59,796 bases of DNA from NCBI GenBank assembly GCA_051866775.1, contig JBJDXR010000012.1, positions 1 through 59,796 of the forward strand, read 5' to 3'. Below the pieces are notes generated by a model. The model was not told the DNA's origin and searched no databases. It saw only the letters and a list, made by a program, of their open reading frames with translations. This document shows, piece by piece, positions 39,775 to 48,285 of this stretch (positions are counted from its first letter, which is position 1; the number at the start of each line of letters is the position of its first letter). The DNA is from RUG626 sp051866775 (GTDB taxonomy: Bacteria; Bacillota; Clostridia; Oscillospirales; Oscillospiraceae). The position numbers were made by a program, and so were the translations under genes.

Positions 39775-42129
39775 TTATTGCTGTATCTGCTCCATAACGT
39801 AGCATTCGATTATATCCCCGACCTTGATGTCGTTGAACTTCTCGACCTGCATGCCGCACTCATAGCCTGAGGCGACTTCCCTCACGTCGTCCTTGAAACG
39901 CCGCAGGGAGGCCAGATCACCCTCAAATATTACCACGTTGTCACGGAGCACGCGGACCTTGCAGCCGCGCTGGATCTTTCCATCCTGAACGTAGCAGCCG
40001 CAGACGGTGCCGACCTTGGAGACCTTGTAGGTCTCGCGCACCTCTGCGTGGCCCAGGACAGCCTCGCGGAATTTAGGCGCCAGCATGCCCTTCATGGCGG
40101 CCTCGATCTCATTTATGCAGTCATATATGACGCTGTAGAGACGTATATCCACCTTTGTGCGGCCTGCGCTCTCACGGGCTGCGGCGTCCGGACGGACGTT
40201 AAAGCCGACTATAATTGCGCCGGAGGTGGTGGCAAGCATGACGTCCGATTCGTTTATTGCGCCAACGCCTGAATGGATGACCTTTACGCGGACCTCCTCG
40301 TTCGTCAGCTTCTCAAGGGAGGCCTTGATGGCCTCGGCGCTGCCCTGAACATCGGCCTTTACTATTATGGCCAGTTCCTTAAGCTCGCCCTCCTTGATCT
40401 GGGCAAAAAGATCTTCCAGTGAGACCTTCTTGCTGCCGCTGCCGGCCTCCTTCTGAGTGGCCTTGCGCTGCTCGGCAAGCTCCCTGGCCATGCGCTCGTC
40501 GGCGACGGCGTTGAATATATCGCCTGCGCTGGGAACCTCGTTCATTCCGGCAATCTCCACAGGGACCGAGGGGCCGGCTTCGGTGACGCGCTCGCCCTTG
40601 TCGTTCATCATGGTGCGCACATGACCAACAGCCGTGCCGGCGATGATTATGTCGCCCTGATGCAGGGTGCCGTTCTGGACAAGAACGGTCATAATGGGTC
40701 CGCGGCCCTTATCAAGCCGCGCCTCTATAACTACGCCCTTTGCGGCGCGGTTGGGGTTTGCCTTAAGCTCCTGAACCTCAGCCAGAACGACGAGGTTCTC
40801 GAGAAGCTCCGGTATGCCCTGACCGGTTTTTGCGGAGATGGGGCACACTATCGTCTCACCGCCCCACTCCTCCGGGACGATGCCGTATTCTGTGAGCTGC
40901 TGCTTTATACGCTCGGGATTCGCACCCTGAACGTCCATCTTGTTTATTGCAACGACTACAGGGATGTTGGCTGCCTTGGCGTGGTTGATGGATTCGATCG
41001 TCTGAGGCATGATACCGTCATCCGCCGCGACCACAAGAATGGCGATGTCCGTTGCCATCGCCCCGCGGGCGCGCATGGAGGTGAAGGCCTCATGGCCCGG
41101 GGTGTCAAGGAAGGTCACGGGGCTGCCGTTTACCAGTACGCGGTATGCGCCGATGTGCTGGGTTATGCCGCCGGCCTCACCGGAGGCGACGTTTGCGTTG
41201 CGGATGTAGTCAAGCAGACTTGTCTTACCGTGGTCGACGTGACCCATGACCACAACGACCGGCGCCCGGGGGATAAGGCTCTCTGCCGGGTCCTCACTGT
41301 CGTCAATAAGGCGGTCCTCAATAGTGACGACCACCTCGCGCTCCACCTTGCAGCCAAGCTCCATTGCTACTAAAGCGGCTGTGTCGTAATCTATAACATC
41401 TGAGACGGAGGCCATAACGCCCAGCTTTATTAGCTGCTTTACCACCTCGGCGCCTGTCTTCTTCATGCGGGAGGCAAGCTCGCCGACGGAGATCTCATCA
41501 GGGATCTGTACCTTTGTGGGGGCTTTTTTCGCCACCTCAAACTGGAGCCGCTGAAGCCTGTCGCGCTCCTCCTGACGGCGCTTGGCGCTCTGCGCCATGC
41601 TCTGGCTGCGGGCGGAGTTTTTCTTCTGGATCTTCTCCTTGCCGCGCTTCATGCTCTGAGCCTTCTCACCCTTCTCCCCGGCAAGGTTCTCAAAGCGTTC
41701 GTCGTATTTTTCAATATTTATCGTGACTCCTGAGGTGTCGATGACCCTCTTCTGGGGAGCTGCCTTCGGCTGAAAGGGCTTGTCGGCCTGCTTTGGCTGC
41801 TGTGCCGGGGCAGGCTTCTGTACCGGAGCCTGTGCCTTCTGCTTCTGAGCGGGAGCGGCCTTTTGTACCGGCTCCTGATGTACCGGCTGCTTGTTTGCCT
41901 GAATGGGCTTTGCGGGGGCCGGCGACCCGGCGAAAATGTCCGCCAGACTTTCCATCTGATGGTGCTGAGTCAGATACTCAAAAATGATGGAAAGCTCCGA
42001 ATCCTCGAGCACCTGCATATGATTCTTGGGTGTGGTTGCGTACTTTGTAAGTATTTCGGTTATCACCTTTGAGGTCATGCCGAAATCCTTCGCAACCTCA
42101 TGTACCCTGTATTTTACGAGTGTGCTCAT
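39775..42129 (-). CDS. infB: Translation initiation factor IF-2
   Basis: 784 residues from the ATG at 42129 (AAAGGAT upstream). N-terminal IF2_N domain (STLVKYRVHEVAKDFGMTSK), then a proline/alanine/glutamine/lysine-rich linker (about 70-200), then a second IF2_N-like segment VGELASRMKKTGAEVVKQL. The G domain has APVVVVMGHVDHGKTSLLDY (G1, about 290), TFLDTPGHEAFTSMRARGA (G3) and VVAINKMDV (G4). Domains II, III and the fMet-tRNA-binding domain IV follow to the C-terminus. Positions initiator tRNA on the 30S subunit. Confidence 0.97.
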   Translation of the reverse strand: MSTLVKYRVHEVAKDFGMTSKVITEILTKYATTPKNHMQVLEDSELSIIFEYLTQHHQMESLADIFAGSPAPAKPIQANKQPVHQEPVQKAAPAQKQKAQAPVQKPAPAQQPKQADKPFQPKAAPQKRVIDTSGVTINIEKYDERFENLAGEKGEKAQSMKRGKEKIQKKNSARSQSMAQSAKRRQEERDRLQRLQFEVAKKAPTKVQIPDEISVGELASRMKKTGAEVVKQLIKLGVMASVSDVIDYDTAALVAMELGCKVEREVVVTIEDRLIDDSEDPAESLIPRAPVVVVMGHVDHGKTSLLDYIRNANVASGEAGGITQHIGAYRVLVNGSPVTFLDTPGHEAFTSMRARGAMATDIAILVVAADDGIMPQTIESINHAKAANIPVVVAINKMDVQGANPERIKQQLTEYGIVPEEWGGETIVCPISAKTGQGIPELLENLVVLAEVQELKANPNRAAKGVVIEARLDKGRGPIMTVLVQNGTLHQGDIIIAGTAVGHVRTMMNDKGERVTEAGPSVPVEIAGMNEVPSAGDIFNAVADERMARELAEQRKATQKEAGSGSKKVSLEDLFAQIKEGELKELAIIVKADVQGSAEAIKASLEKLTNEEVRVKVIHSGVGAINESDVMLATTSGAIIVGFNVRPDAAARESAGRTKVDIRLYSVIYDCINEIEAAMKGMLAPKFREAVLGHAEVRETYKVSKVGTVCGCYVQDGKIQRGCKVRVLRDNVVIFEGDLASLRRFKDDVREVASGYECGMQVEKFNDIKVGDIIECYVMEQIQQ

Positions 42130-42219
42130 ATATTGATCAATCCTTTCGATTCGCATAACGCATAGGCCGCGGAGAAGGGCGCCCATAGCTGCGCTGTATA
42201 GTCTTACGGAGTGGGAAGC

Positions 42220-42642
42220 TTAGCTTTTCTTCTTCCCGTGCCGCAGGTTTTCCTTGTGCCTTTGTGCCTCTTTCTTACGCTGCATGGCGCGCTCAGCGCT
42301 TATCCGTAATGTCTCCGCCTGCTCGTCAAACTTGCCGGGGTACTCGGCGGAAAGTTTCTGAACGAACGCCGCTGCCATACCGGTATCGGTTATGGCCAAC
42401 ATCCCAGGGAGGCCCCTGCCGACGACAGCCCCAAGCTCATCCTTGGTAAACGGAAGGACAACATGCGGAGCTTTTGCATCTTCAGAATAATTTTTCGCGC
42501 GGACAAGTGAATTCCTTGAAGCGTCTGAGGCGGTAAGAAGGACTTTCGCCTTCCTGGCTCTGGCGGCAATGCCGCAGGATTCCTCGCCTATCTCAAGATA
42601 TCCCGCCTTTTGGGAGAGACCCAGAAATGTTATGCAGCTCAT
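42220..42642 (-). CDS. L7Ae-family RNA-binding protein YlxQ
   Basis: 140 residues. The L7Ae/L30e/S12e fold spans about residues 1-95: FLGLSQKAGYLEIGEESCGI, KAKVLLTASDASRNSLVRAK, VVLPFTKDELGAVVGRGLPG. A lysine/arginine-rich C-terminal tail (about 110-140, ending RHGKKKS) probably binds RNA too. Members bind kink-turns; the role in this operon is not established. It overlaps the ylxR gene by 4 bases. Confidence 0.9.
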   Translation of the reverse strand: MSCITFLGLSQKAGYLEIGEESCGIAARARKAKVLLTASDASRNSLVRAKNYSEDAKAPHVVLPFTKDELGAVVGRGLPGMLAITDTGMAAAFVQKLSAEYPGKFDEQAETLRISAERAMQRKKEAQRHKENLRHGKKKS

Positions 42643-42905
42643 TCCTGCCCCTCCATCTCCTGCCTCAGCGTCTCATAAAGCTCATCTGGTATCTCCGCCT
42701 CAAGTGCTCGGGAGAGGGCTTTTGACTTTATGGACTTCTTAAGGCAACCGTCATCGTGACAGATGTACGCTCCGCGCCCGGGCTTGCGCCCTGTGAGGTC
42801 TACGCTAACCTCGCCCTCAGGTGAGCGGACTATGCGCACCAGCTCACGCTTCGGCTTCATCTCACGGCAGCCGACGCACTGGCGCATTGGAATTTTTTTA
42901 GGCAT
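42639..42905 (-). CDS. rnpM: YlxR/RnpM family RNA-binding protein (DUF448)
   Basis: 88 residues. PMRQCVGCREMKPKRELVRI, then DLTGRKPGRGAYICHDDGCL are the signature, including the CxxC and the GRGAY loop. The Bacillus homologue has been described as a modulator of RNase P. Sits between nusA and ylxQ, the conserved position. Four Cys (CVGC and CHDDGC) might bind metal. Confidence 0.93.
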   Translation of the reverse strand: MPKKIPMRQCVGCREMKPKRELVRIVRSPEGEVSVDLTGRKPGRGAYICHDDGCLKKSIKSKALSRALEAEIPDELYETLRQEMEGQE

Positions 42906-42932
42906 ATCTCATCTTCCTTACAGCTTTGAGGC

Positions 42933-43985
42933 TTACGCTTCGCTTTCGGGTTTAATATCTATTTTAAAGCCGGTAAGTTTTGCGGCCAGACGCACATTCT
43001 GACCCTCCTTACCGATGGCGAGGGACAGCTGGCTGTCCGGAACAATGACCCGGCAGCTCTTGGCCTCCTCAAGGAACTCCACGCTGACCACATCAGACGG
43101 AGCCAGTGCCGCCGCCACAAATTCGGCGGGATCGTCACTGTATTTCACTATATCGATCTTCTCACCCCGAAGCTCATCGACCACCGCGGAGACGCGTCCG
43201 CCCTTTGGACCGACGCAGGCGCCTATCGGCTCCACCTCGGGGTCGGAGGACCAGACTGCCATCTTGGTGCGGCTGCCGGCCTCACGGGCGATGCTCTTTA
43301 TCTCAACGGTGCCGTCAAATATCTCGGGGACCTCAAGCTCAAACAGACGCTTTACAAGTCCCGGATGTGTCCTGGAAATAAGGACCTGGGGTCCGCTTCC
43401 GGTCTTGCGGACTTCCACTACATAGACCTTTATGCGCTCACCCTCACGCAGGACTTCGCCGGGAACGCGCTCCGACGGCGTGAGAACAGCCTCTGTGAAC
43501 TCGGAGCTGGAGTTCATACGTATTGTGACGGTGCCGCGGGCGTTGTCCACATGGTAGACGGTGCCGGTAAGTATCTCATGCTCCTTGGAGGTGAACTCCT
43601 CATATACCATGCTGCGTTCGGCCTCACGGATGCCCTGAACTATGACCTGCTTTGCTGCCTGAGCGGCAATACGGCCGAACTTTTTTGTGTCGACAGGCAC
43701 GTTTACGCTGTCTCCGACCGCGGCGCGCTTGGAATAGCGCTTCGCCTCCTCAGGGAGGATCTCTATTGCGGGGAAATTTACCTCCTCCACAACGGTCTTG
43801 CGGATGTACATATCTATCTTCTTTTTCTCCTCATCCACGTCAACAAAAACGTTGTCCTCAGCGTCGGGATTGTCCTTCCTGAGGGCGGCGAGGAGAGCCT
43901 GATTTATCTTATCAAGCATATACTCCTTTGGTATGCCTTTTTCTTTTTCTATGTCGGCGATTGCTGCAAAGAATTCTGCATTCAT
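42933..43985 (-). CDS. nusA: Transcription termination/antitermination protein NusA
   Basis: 350 residues, the short form usual in Firmicutes, lacking the C-terminal acidic repeats of proteobacteria. N-terminal RNAP-binding domain (about 1-125), S1 domain (about 130-200, with ILTGTVYHVDNARGTVTIRM), then KH1 and KH2 (AVWSSDPEVEPIGACVGPKG, VRLAAKLTGFKIDIK). NusA stimulates pausing and intrinsic termination; a terminator hairpin in the leader of this operon makes feedback control possible. Confidence 0.96.
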   Translation of the reverse strand: MNAEFFAAIADIEKEKGIPKEYMLDKINQALLAALRKDNPDAEDNVFVDVDEEKKKIDMYIRKTVVEEVNFPAIEILPEEAKRYSKRAAVGDSVNVPVDTKKFGRIAAQAAKQVIVQGIREAERSMVYEEFTSKEHEILTGTVYHVDNARGTVTIRMNSSSEFTEAVLTPSERVPGEVLREGERIKVYVVEVRKTGSGPQVLISRTHPGLVKRLFELEVPEIFDGTVEIKSIAREAGSRTKMAVWSSDPEVEPIGACVGPKGGRVSAVVDELRGEKIDIVKYSDDPAEFVAAALAPSDVVSVEFLEEAKSCRVIVPDSQLSLAIGKEGQNVRLAAKLTGFKIDIKPESEA

Positions 43986-44020
43986 GTCGTTACGACCGTT
44001 CCTTTCAGTTTATCCTGTCT

Positions 44021-44473
44021 TTATTCGATGCGGAGATGCACACTGGCAATCTCGCTTTTTTCAAAACGTTTCTCTTTATCCCCTGCGGAGATGGTAACAG
44101 CACCATCCTCGTACCCGCACAGGTACCCAAGATGCTCCTTTGAGCCGTCCTTTGCGGAATAGAGCTTTACACAACAGAAGCTGCCCATAAAGCGCCCAAA
44201 GTCCGACGGGCGCCTTAATTGGCGCTCCGCCCCGGCGGAGGAGACCTCAAAGGTGTAGCTTTCCGCGATTGGGTCGGCCTCATCTAAGATGGGGTCAAGC
44301 TCCCGGGAGACGGCCTCACAGTCGTTTATGGAGACGCCGCCTTCCTTGTCAATGTAAACACGCAGAAACCATGTTCCGGCCTCACGGACATATTCGACAT
44401 CCCAAAGCTCACAGCCGTTTCTCTCCACCACAGGAGCGGCAAGCTCTGTCACTATATCGGTTATTTTACTCAT
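44021..44473 (-). CDS. rimP: Ribosome maturation factor RimP
   Basis: 150 residues. VTELAAPVVERNGCELWDVE, YVREAGTWFLRVYIDKEGGV, SINDCEAVSRELDPILDEAD and SYTFEVSSAGAERQLRRPSD are the RimP signatures, covering the N-terminal alpha/beta domain and the start of the SH3-like C-terminal domain. It acts in 30S assembly and is the first gene of the operon rimP-nusA-rnpM-ylxQ-infB-rbfA-nrnA-truB-ribF. Confidence 0.95.
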   Translation of the reverse strand: MSKITDIVTELAAPVVERNGCELWDVEYVREAGTWFLRVYIDKEGGVSINDCEAVSRELDPILDEADPIAESYTFEVSSAGAERQLRRPSDFGRFMGSFCCVKLYSAKDGSKEHLGYLCGYEDGAVTISAGDKEKRFEKSEIASVHLRIE

Positions 44474-44631
44474 ATACGTCCCCCAAAACAGTACAGCTGT
44501 TTAATACTGATTTTAAACCAGAGTCTCTGATTTAAAATATGACGTGCCTCTCACTGTAAAAATCCTTATGAAAGTCCATTAAACTATGATGGAATTAGTA
44601 CAATGGAAATTTTAAGCTCTCAAATTTTTGC

Positions 44632-44715
44632 AGAAAAAAGAGTGGGAATCAAAGCCCACTCCAACCTCAGGATATCTAACAAATGAATTATATCACCGGC
44701 GGTTACTGTTTGCAA
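44632..44715 (-). promoter_or_regulatory. Promoter and early terminator (attenuator) ahead of rimP
   Basis: On the minus strand: TTGCAA (44710-44715), 17 bases, TATAAT (44687-44692). About 20-30 bases beyond the likely start is a hairpin, GAGTGGG (44655-44661) / CCCACTC (44640-44646), followed by TTTTTTC. Most transcripts would end after about 50 bases unless read-through occurs. The remaining 160-base leader to rimP holds another hairpin (arms ATTTTAAA/TTTAAAAT, about 44510-44538). Confidence 0.65.
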
Positions 44716-44778
44716 GCTTTTTTTCACGCCTAATACTATTTTATCCGTTTTTTTGTTTTTAAAGCGCCCGGAAAGATA

Positions 44779-44833
44779 TTGACAAAAATATCACAATAGA
44801 TTATTATACACAAGAAATGTCTCATATGAGACA
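44779..44833 (+). promoter_or_regulatory. Promoter and palindromic operator of the Crp/Fnr gene
   Basis: TTGACA (44779-44784), 17 bases, TATTAT (44802-44807). The perfect 16-bp palindrome TGTCTCATATGAGACA (44818-44833) begins at about +4. It has the two-halves-with-6-base-centre form of Crp/Fnr sites, and its place suggests autorepression. Confidence 0.65.
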
Positions 44834-44849
44834 AGATGGAGGGCGCGCA

Positions 44850-45548
44850 GTGGACATCTCCAAGCTTTCGGAAGAGGATATGGGGCTTATATCCGGATGT
44901 TTCCTGTTTAACGGTATGGACAGGCGCTTTATACGGCACGCGGTTTCGGATGAGCGCTGTACGCTGGAGAGCTATCCCAAGGGGGACATAATCTACGATA
45001 TAACGGAGTACCGCAGAAACATCGGCCTTATCCTTGAGGGCGGCGTTGAGGCGGTGAAGATACCCCCCAGCGGCGGCAGATTTGTTATGAGATCCTTAGC
45101 TGAAGGCAGTGTGTTCGGAGCGGCGGCTATGTTTAACGATAACGAGCGGTACGTCACGCGCCTTACTGCAAGTTCGGCATGCCGGGTGCTGTTTTTTCCG
45201 CAGGAGCAGCTTTTGGAGCTTATGCAGGAGGAATTTTCCGTTGCGGAAAACTATATAGCCTTCCTCTCTGACAGGATACATTTTCTAAACGGAAAGATCA
45301 GCGGCCTGCTGATCTCCGGAACGGAAAGCACCCTGCGACACTGGCTGGCGCAGAACTCCCATATTGAGGATGGGAAAATAATAGTTAAACTCGATGTGAG
45401 CATCTCTGACCTTGCGTCAATGCTTCACATGGGCCGGGCCTCCCTGTACCGCTCCTTTGACGAGCTGGAGCGGGAGGGCTTTATAAAAAAAGAGGGACGC
45501 CGTATTGAGATACTCTGTCCCGAAAAACTATTGCCATTGAAGGAGTAA
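44850..45548 (+). CDS. Crp/Fnr family transcriptional regulator
   Basis: 232 residues. N-terminal cyclic-nucleotide-binding-type barrel (about 15-140; YPKGDIIYDITEYRRNIGLI, VFGAAAMFNDNERYVTRLTA) and a C-terminal winged helix with VSISDLASMLHMGRASLYRS, then FDELEREGFIKKEGRRIEIL. The cAMP-phosphate Arg is not apparent and no Fnr-type cysteine cluster is seen, so the signal is unknown. GTG at 44850, chosen for GGAGGG 6 bases upstream; the frame is open to an ATG at 44817 inside the palindrome. The ABC transporter starts 2 bases after it, so it probably regulates it. Confidence 0.88.
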   Translation: MDISKLSEEDMGLISGCFLFNGMDRRFIRHAVSDERCTLESYPKGDIIYDITEYRRNIGLILEGGVEAVKIPPSGGRFVMRSLAEGSVFGAAAMFNDNERYVTRLTASSACRVLFFPQEQLLELMQEEFSVAENYIAFLSDRIHFLNGKISGLLISGTESTLRHWLAQNSHIEDGKIIVKLDVSISDLASMLHMGRASLYRSFDELEREGFIKKEGRRIEILCPEKLLPLKE

Positions 45549-45550
45549 AA

Positions 45551-46645
45551 ATGATGAAAAAGACGATTGTAGCACTGCTGTTGGCATTTGTTATGCTTTT
45601 TGCCATAGCGGGCTGCGCAAAGGAAAACGCTGCAGAGCCTAACGAACAGGATAAGGATACTCAGGAGCAGGCCGATGATAATAACGGCGGACAGCAGGAC
45701 GCCGATGATCCGGAAGACAAGCAGGACGATGAGACAGAAAACAATGCCGTTGAAAAGCAGTCGGTGAACATCGGCTTTATGAAGGGCCCCACCGGTATTG
45801 GGGCGGCGTATATGATGCAGCAGAACGATAACGGCGAGACACGGCTTCAGTATAACGTGACTGTGGAGTCCGATGTGAGCAATGTGAACAGCGCCCTGAT
45901 ATCCGGTGAGCTTGACATGGCCGCGGTGCCCACAAATGTCGCCTCGACGCTCTATAACAAGACCGAGGGCAAGCTGCAGATAGTTGCCATAAACACTCTG
46001 GGCGTGCTGTATATCCTTGAGAACGGGGACGGTATAGATTCTGTTTACGACCTTGCCGGTAAGACCATATATGCCACCGGGCAGGGGTCAAATCCCCAGT
46101 ATGTCATTGAGTACATCCTTAAGGAGTACGGCTTTACCGTGGGCGAGGATGTGTTTGTTGAATATCTGGCCTCAGATGAGCTTGCCACAAAGATGGCGGC
46201 AGGCGATATCGACGTTGCCATGCTGCCCGTGCCAAACGCCACCAGCGTTATGGTCCAGAACGAAAACGTGCGCAAGGCTATAAGCATAACCGATGAGTGG
46301 GAGAGCGTCACCGGCGGCTCCAGCATACTAACGCAGGGCTGCATAGTTGCTAACAGCGAGACGGTCACAGATGAGATGCTGGAGGACTTCCTCGCAGATT
46401 ACGAGGAATCCATAACATATATGGCGGATACGGCAAACCTTGACGCGGCCGCGGAGCTTGCAGTGCAGTATGAGATAGTCGGCGCTGTGCCTGTAGCCAA
46501 GAAGGCGATACCGGACTGCAATCTTGTGTTCGTGTCAGGTGCCGACACTATGAGGGAATACCTATCCGGCTACTATGAGGTGCTCTACAGCGCGGATCCG
46601 ACCTCCATCGGAGGCAGTGTGCCTGATGACGGCTTCTACAGATAA
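45551..46645 (+). CDS. ABC transporter substrate-binding lipoprotein (NMT1/SsuA-like)
   Basis: 364 residues. Lipoprotein signal peptide: MMKKT, hydrophobic core, then AIAGC with the lipidated Cys at 22. A 45-residue acidic, Asp/Glu/Asn/Gln-rich linker follows. The periplasmic-type binding domain begins about 70 (VNIGFMKGPTGIGAAYMM) with NSALISGELDMAAVPTNVAS and VYDLAGKTIYATGQGSNPQY, typical of NMT1/THI5/SsuA-like proteins for small organic ligands such as sulfonates, nitrate or pyrimidines. The ligand cannot be deduced. AAGGAG precedes the ATG. Confidence 0.9.
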   Translation: MMKKTIVALLLAFVMLFAIAGCAKENAAEPNEQDKDTQEQADDNNGGQQDADDPEDKQDDETENNAVEKQSVNIGFMKGPTGIGAAYMMQQNDNGETRLQYNVTVESDVSNVNSALISGELDMAAVPTNVASTLYNKTEGKLQIVAINTLGVLYILENGDGIDSVYDLAGKTIYATGQGSNPQYVIEYILKEYGFTVGEDVFVEYLASDELATKMAAGDIDVAMLPVPNATSVMVQNENVRKAISITDEWESVTGGSSILTQGCIVANSETVTDEMLEDFLADYEESITYMADTANLDAAAELAVQYEIVGAVPVAKKAIPDCNLVFVSGADTMREYLSGYYEVLYSADPTSIGGSVPDDGFYR

Positions 46646-47381
46646 GCTGAAAAAAACAGGAAGGCCGCTCGCCGCGGCGGCCTTCTGGCTTATTGTATGG
46701 CAGCTTGCGGCTATGGCGGTGGGGCAGGAGCTTATCCTGCCCTCGCCGGTATCTGTGCTGAAAACCCTCGGAGAGCTTTGCGCTCAGGGGGATTTTTGGC
46801 TGTCCGCGCTCTTTTCCCTGGGAAGGATCCTTGCCGGGCTTTTATGCGGTATAATGACTGGGACGCTGTTTGCGGTACTGATCGTTCGATTTTCCGTTGC
46901 GGACGCACTGCTGTCGCCGGCTATAAGGATAGTCCGCGCCACGCCCGTGGCTTCCTTTATAATACTTGCCCTTTTGTGGATAGGAAGATCGCGCGTGCCG
47001 GGCTTTATTGCGGCGCTCATGGTCATACCTGTTGTAAGCGGAGCTGTGGAGACAGCCATACGCCAGACAGATGGGCTTCTTCTGGAGATGGGCAGGGCCT
47101 ACGGCTTTAAAGCGGGGAAAATGCTCCGGCTCATTTACATCCCCTCGGTCCTTCCGGCGTGGAGCGCGTCGTGCGTCACGGCTATGGGGCTTGCATGGAA
47201 GGCGGGAATAGCGGCGGAAGTGCTTTGCCAGCCGAAAAGAGCCATAGGCTCGGAGCTTTATTATTCTAAAATTTATATCGAGACGCCTGAGCTTTTCGCG
47301 TGGACGGCGGTGGTCATAATTTTGAGCTTCATCATTGAGCTGGTGTTCAAGCGGCTTCTGAAGGGCAGGGTGAGACTGTGA
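46626..47381 (+). CDS. ABC transporter permease (SsuC/TauC-like)
   Basis: 251 residues, about six membrane segments. The binding-protein-dependent permease motif that contacts the ATPase is MGRAYGFKAGKMLRLIYIPS (EAA-type loop, about 155-175). ATPVASFIILALLWIGRSRV, then SCVTAMGLAWKAGIAAEVLC are also typical of the SsuC/TauC branch. The ATG at 46626 lies within the lipoprotein gene's last 20 bases. The next gene overlaps by 4 bases. Confidence 0.9.
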   Translation: MTASTDKLKKTGRPLAAAAFWLIVWQLAAMAVGQELILPSPVSVLKTLGELCAQGDFWLSALFSLGRILAGLLCGIMTGTLFAVLIVRFSVADALLSPAIRIVRATPVASFIILALLWIGRSRVPGFIAALMVIPVVSGAVETAIRQTDGLLLEMGRAYGFKAGKMLRLIYIPSVLPAWSASCVTAMGLAWKAGIAAEVLCQPKRAIGSELYYSKIYIETPELFAWTAVVIILSFIIELVFKRLLKGRVRL

Positions 47382-47932
47382 TACATTTTAAATGTATAGA
47401 CTTTTCCTATGGCGATGTGCCGGTGTTCAGCGGTTTCTCTTTGCCTGTTGAGGGAGCGGTAAATGTTATAGAGGGAGCCTCGGGCTGCGGAAAGACCACG
47501 CTTTTAAAGCTGGCTGCCGGACTGCTTACGCCCTCTGCGGGTAAAATAGAAGGGATGCCGAAAAGGCCTGCCGTGATGTTCCAGGAAAACCGGCTGCTGC
47601 CATGGTTTAATCTCCGGGAGAATGTGGAGGCGGTTCTGCCCCGGGAGCGCAGGTCGGAGGTGGCGAAGTGGCTAGAGCTGGTGGAGCTTTCGGAGCTGTC
47701 GGAAAAGCTCCCGGGGGAGACCTCCGGCGGCCAGCAGCGGCGCACAGCGCTGGCAAGGGCATTGGGCTTTGGAGGAGATATACTGATACTTGATGAGCCG
47801 CTGAAGGGACTTGATAAGGCGCTCATTACCCGGCTTGTTCCGAAAATTAAGGCGCTGGGAATTCCCATAATAGTGACCTCCCACTCGGAGCTTGAGACCG
47901 CCCTGTGGGGTGGGAACGTTACGGTCATATAA
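47378..47932 (+). CDS. ABC transporter ATP-binding protein (short form)
   Basis: 184 residues, compact compared with 240-260 for SsuB/TauB. Walker A EGASGCGKTTLLKLAAG (about 33-49), Q-loop VMFQENRLLPW, signature GETSGGQQRRTALARAL (about 113), Walker B DILILDEPLKGLDKAL and the H-loop IIVTSHSELE. All catalytic motifs are kept; the usual C-terminal extension is missing. GTG start overlaps the permease stop (GTGA). Confidence 0.9.
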   Translation: MIHFKCIDFSYGDVPVFSGFSLPVEGAVNVIEGASGCGKTTLLKLAAGLLTPSAGKIEGMPKRPAVMFQENRLLPWFNLRENVEAVLPRERRSEVAKWLELVELSELSEKLPGETSGGQQRRTALARALGFGGDILILDEPLKGLDKALITRLVPKIKALGIPIIVTSHSELETALWGGNVTVI

Positions 47933-47942
47933 CAGAGTACGA

Positions 47943-47977
47943 AACCGGAGCCGGCGCTTTATGCGCCGACTCCGGTT
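47943..47977 (+). terminator. Hairpin after the ABC operon
   Basis: AACCGGAG (47943-47950) pairs with CTCCGGTT (47970-47977) and, inside one mismatch, CGGCGC (47952-47957) with GCGCCG (47963-47968). It is very stable but no T-run follows, so it may protect the RNA end instead of terminating alone. Confidence 0.5.
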
Positions 47978-48285
47978 CATTAAATAAGGTATATCGGAAA
48001 AACATGAAAAAGTCCACCATCTGCACAGAGGAACGCCCGCCAAGATTGACTTTCTTTCGGGTGTTCCCCGGCGTATTTCAGATAACGGCTTTCGTAGGCT
48101 CCCGCCGCGTGGGACTGCCGGATAATGACAACACGTCCTTTGCAGTGCCCGAACAACGGATGGCGGCTTTCTTGGCCATGCAGCGAAATGCTGTTTTTAA
48201 ACATCACCCATGCAGGCTTGATTTTTACTTTTTCTATGATATACTTGGCTGACCGGCTGTGTAATATTTTTAGCGGGAGGGCAGT
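47978..48285. other. Intergenic region with no confident gene
   Basis: A frame from ATG 48004 to the stop at 48250-48252 would give 82 residues (MKKSTICTEERPPRLTFFRV start) but lacks a ribosome site, and its composition is not protein-like. A promoter for the MATE gene is present at its right end. Nothing else recognisable. Confidence 0.4.
48218..48245 (+). promoter_or_regulatory. Promoter of the MATE gene
   Basis: TTGATT (48218-48223), 16 bases, TATACT (48240-48245), 40 bases before the ATG. Confidence 0.55.

Noticed and set aside
48004..48252. 82-codon frame before the MATE gene
   Set aside because: No ribosome binding site and no recognisable domain; it also overlaps the MATE promoter.
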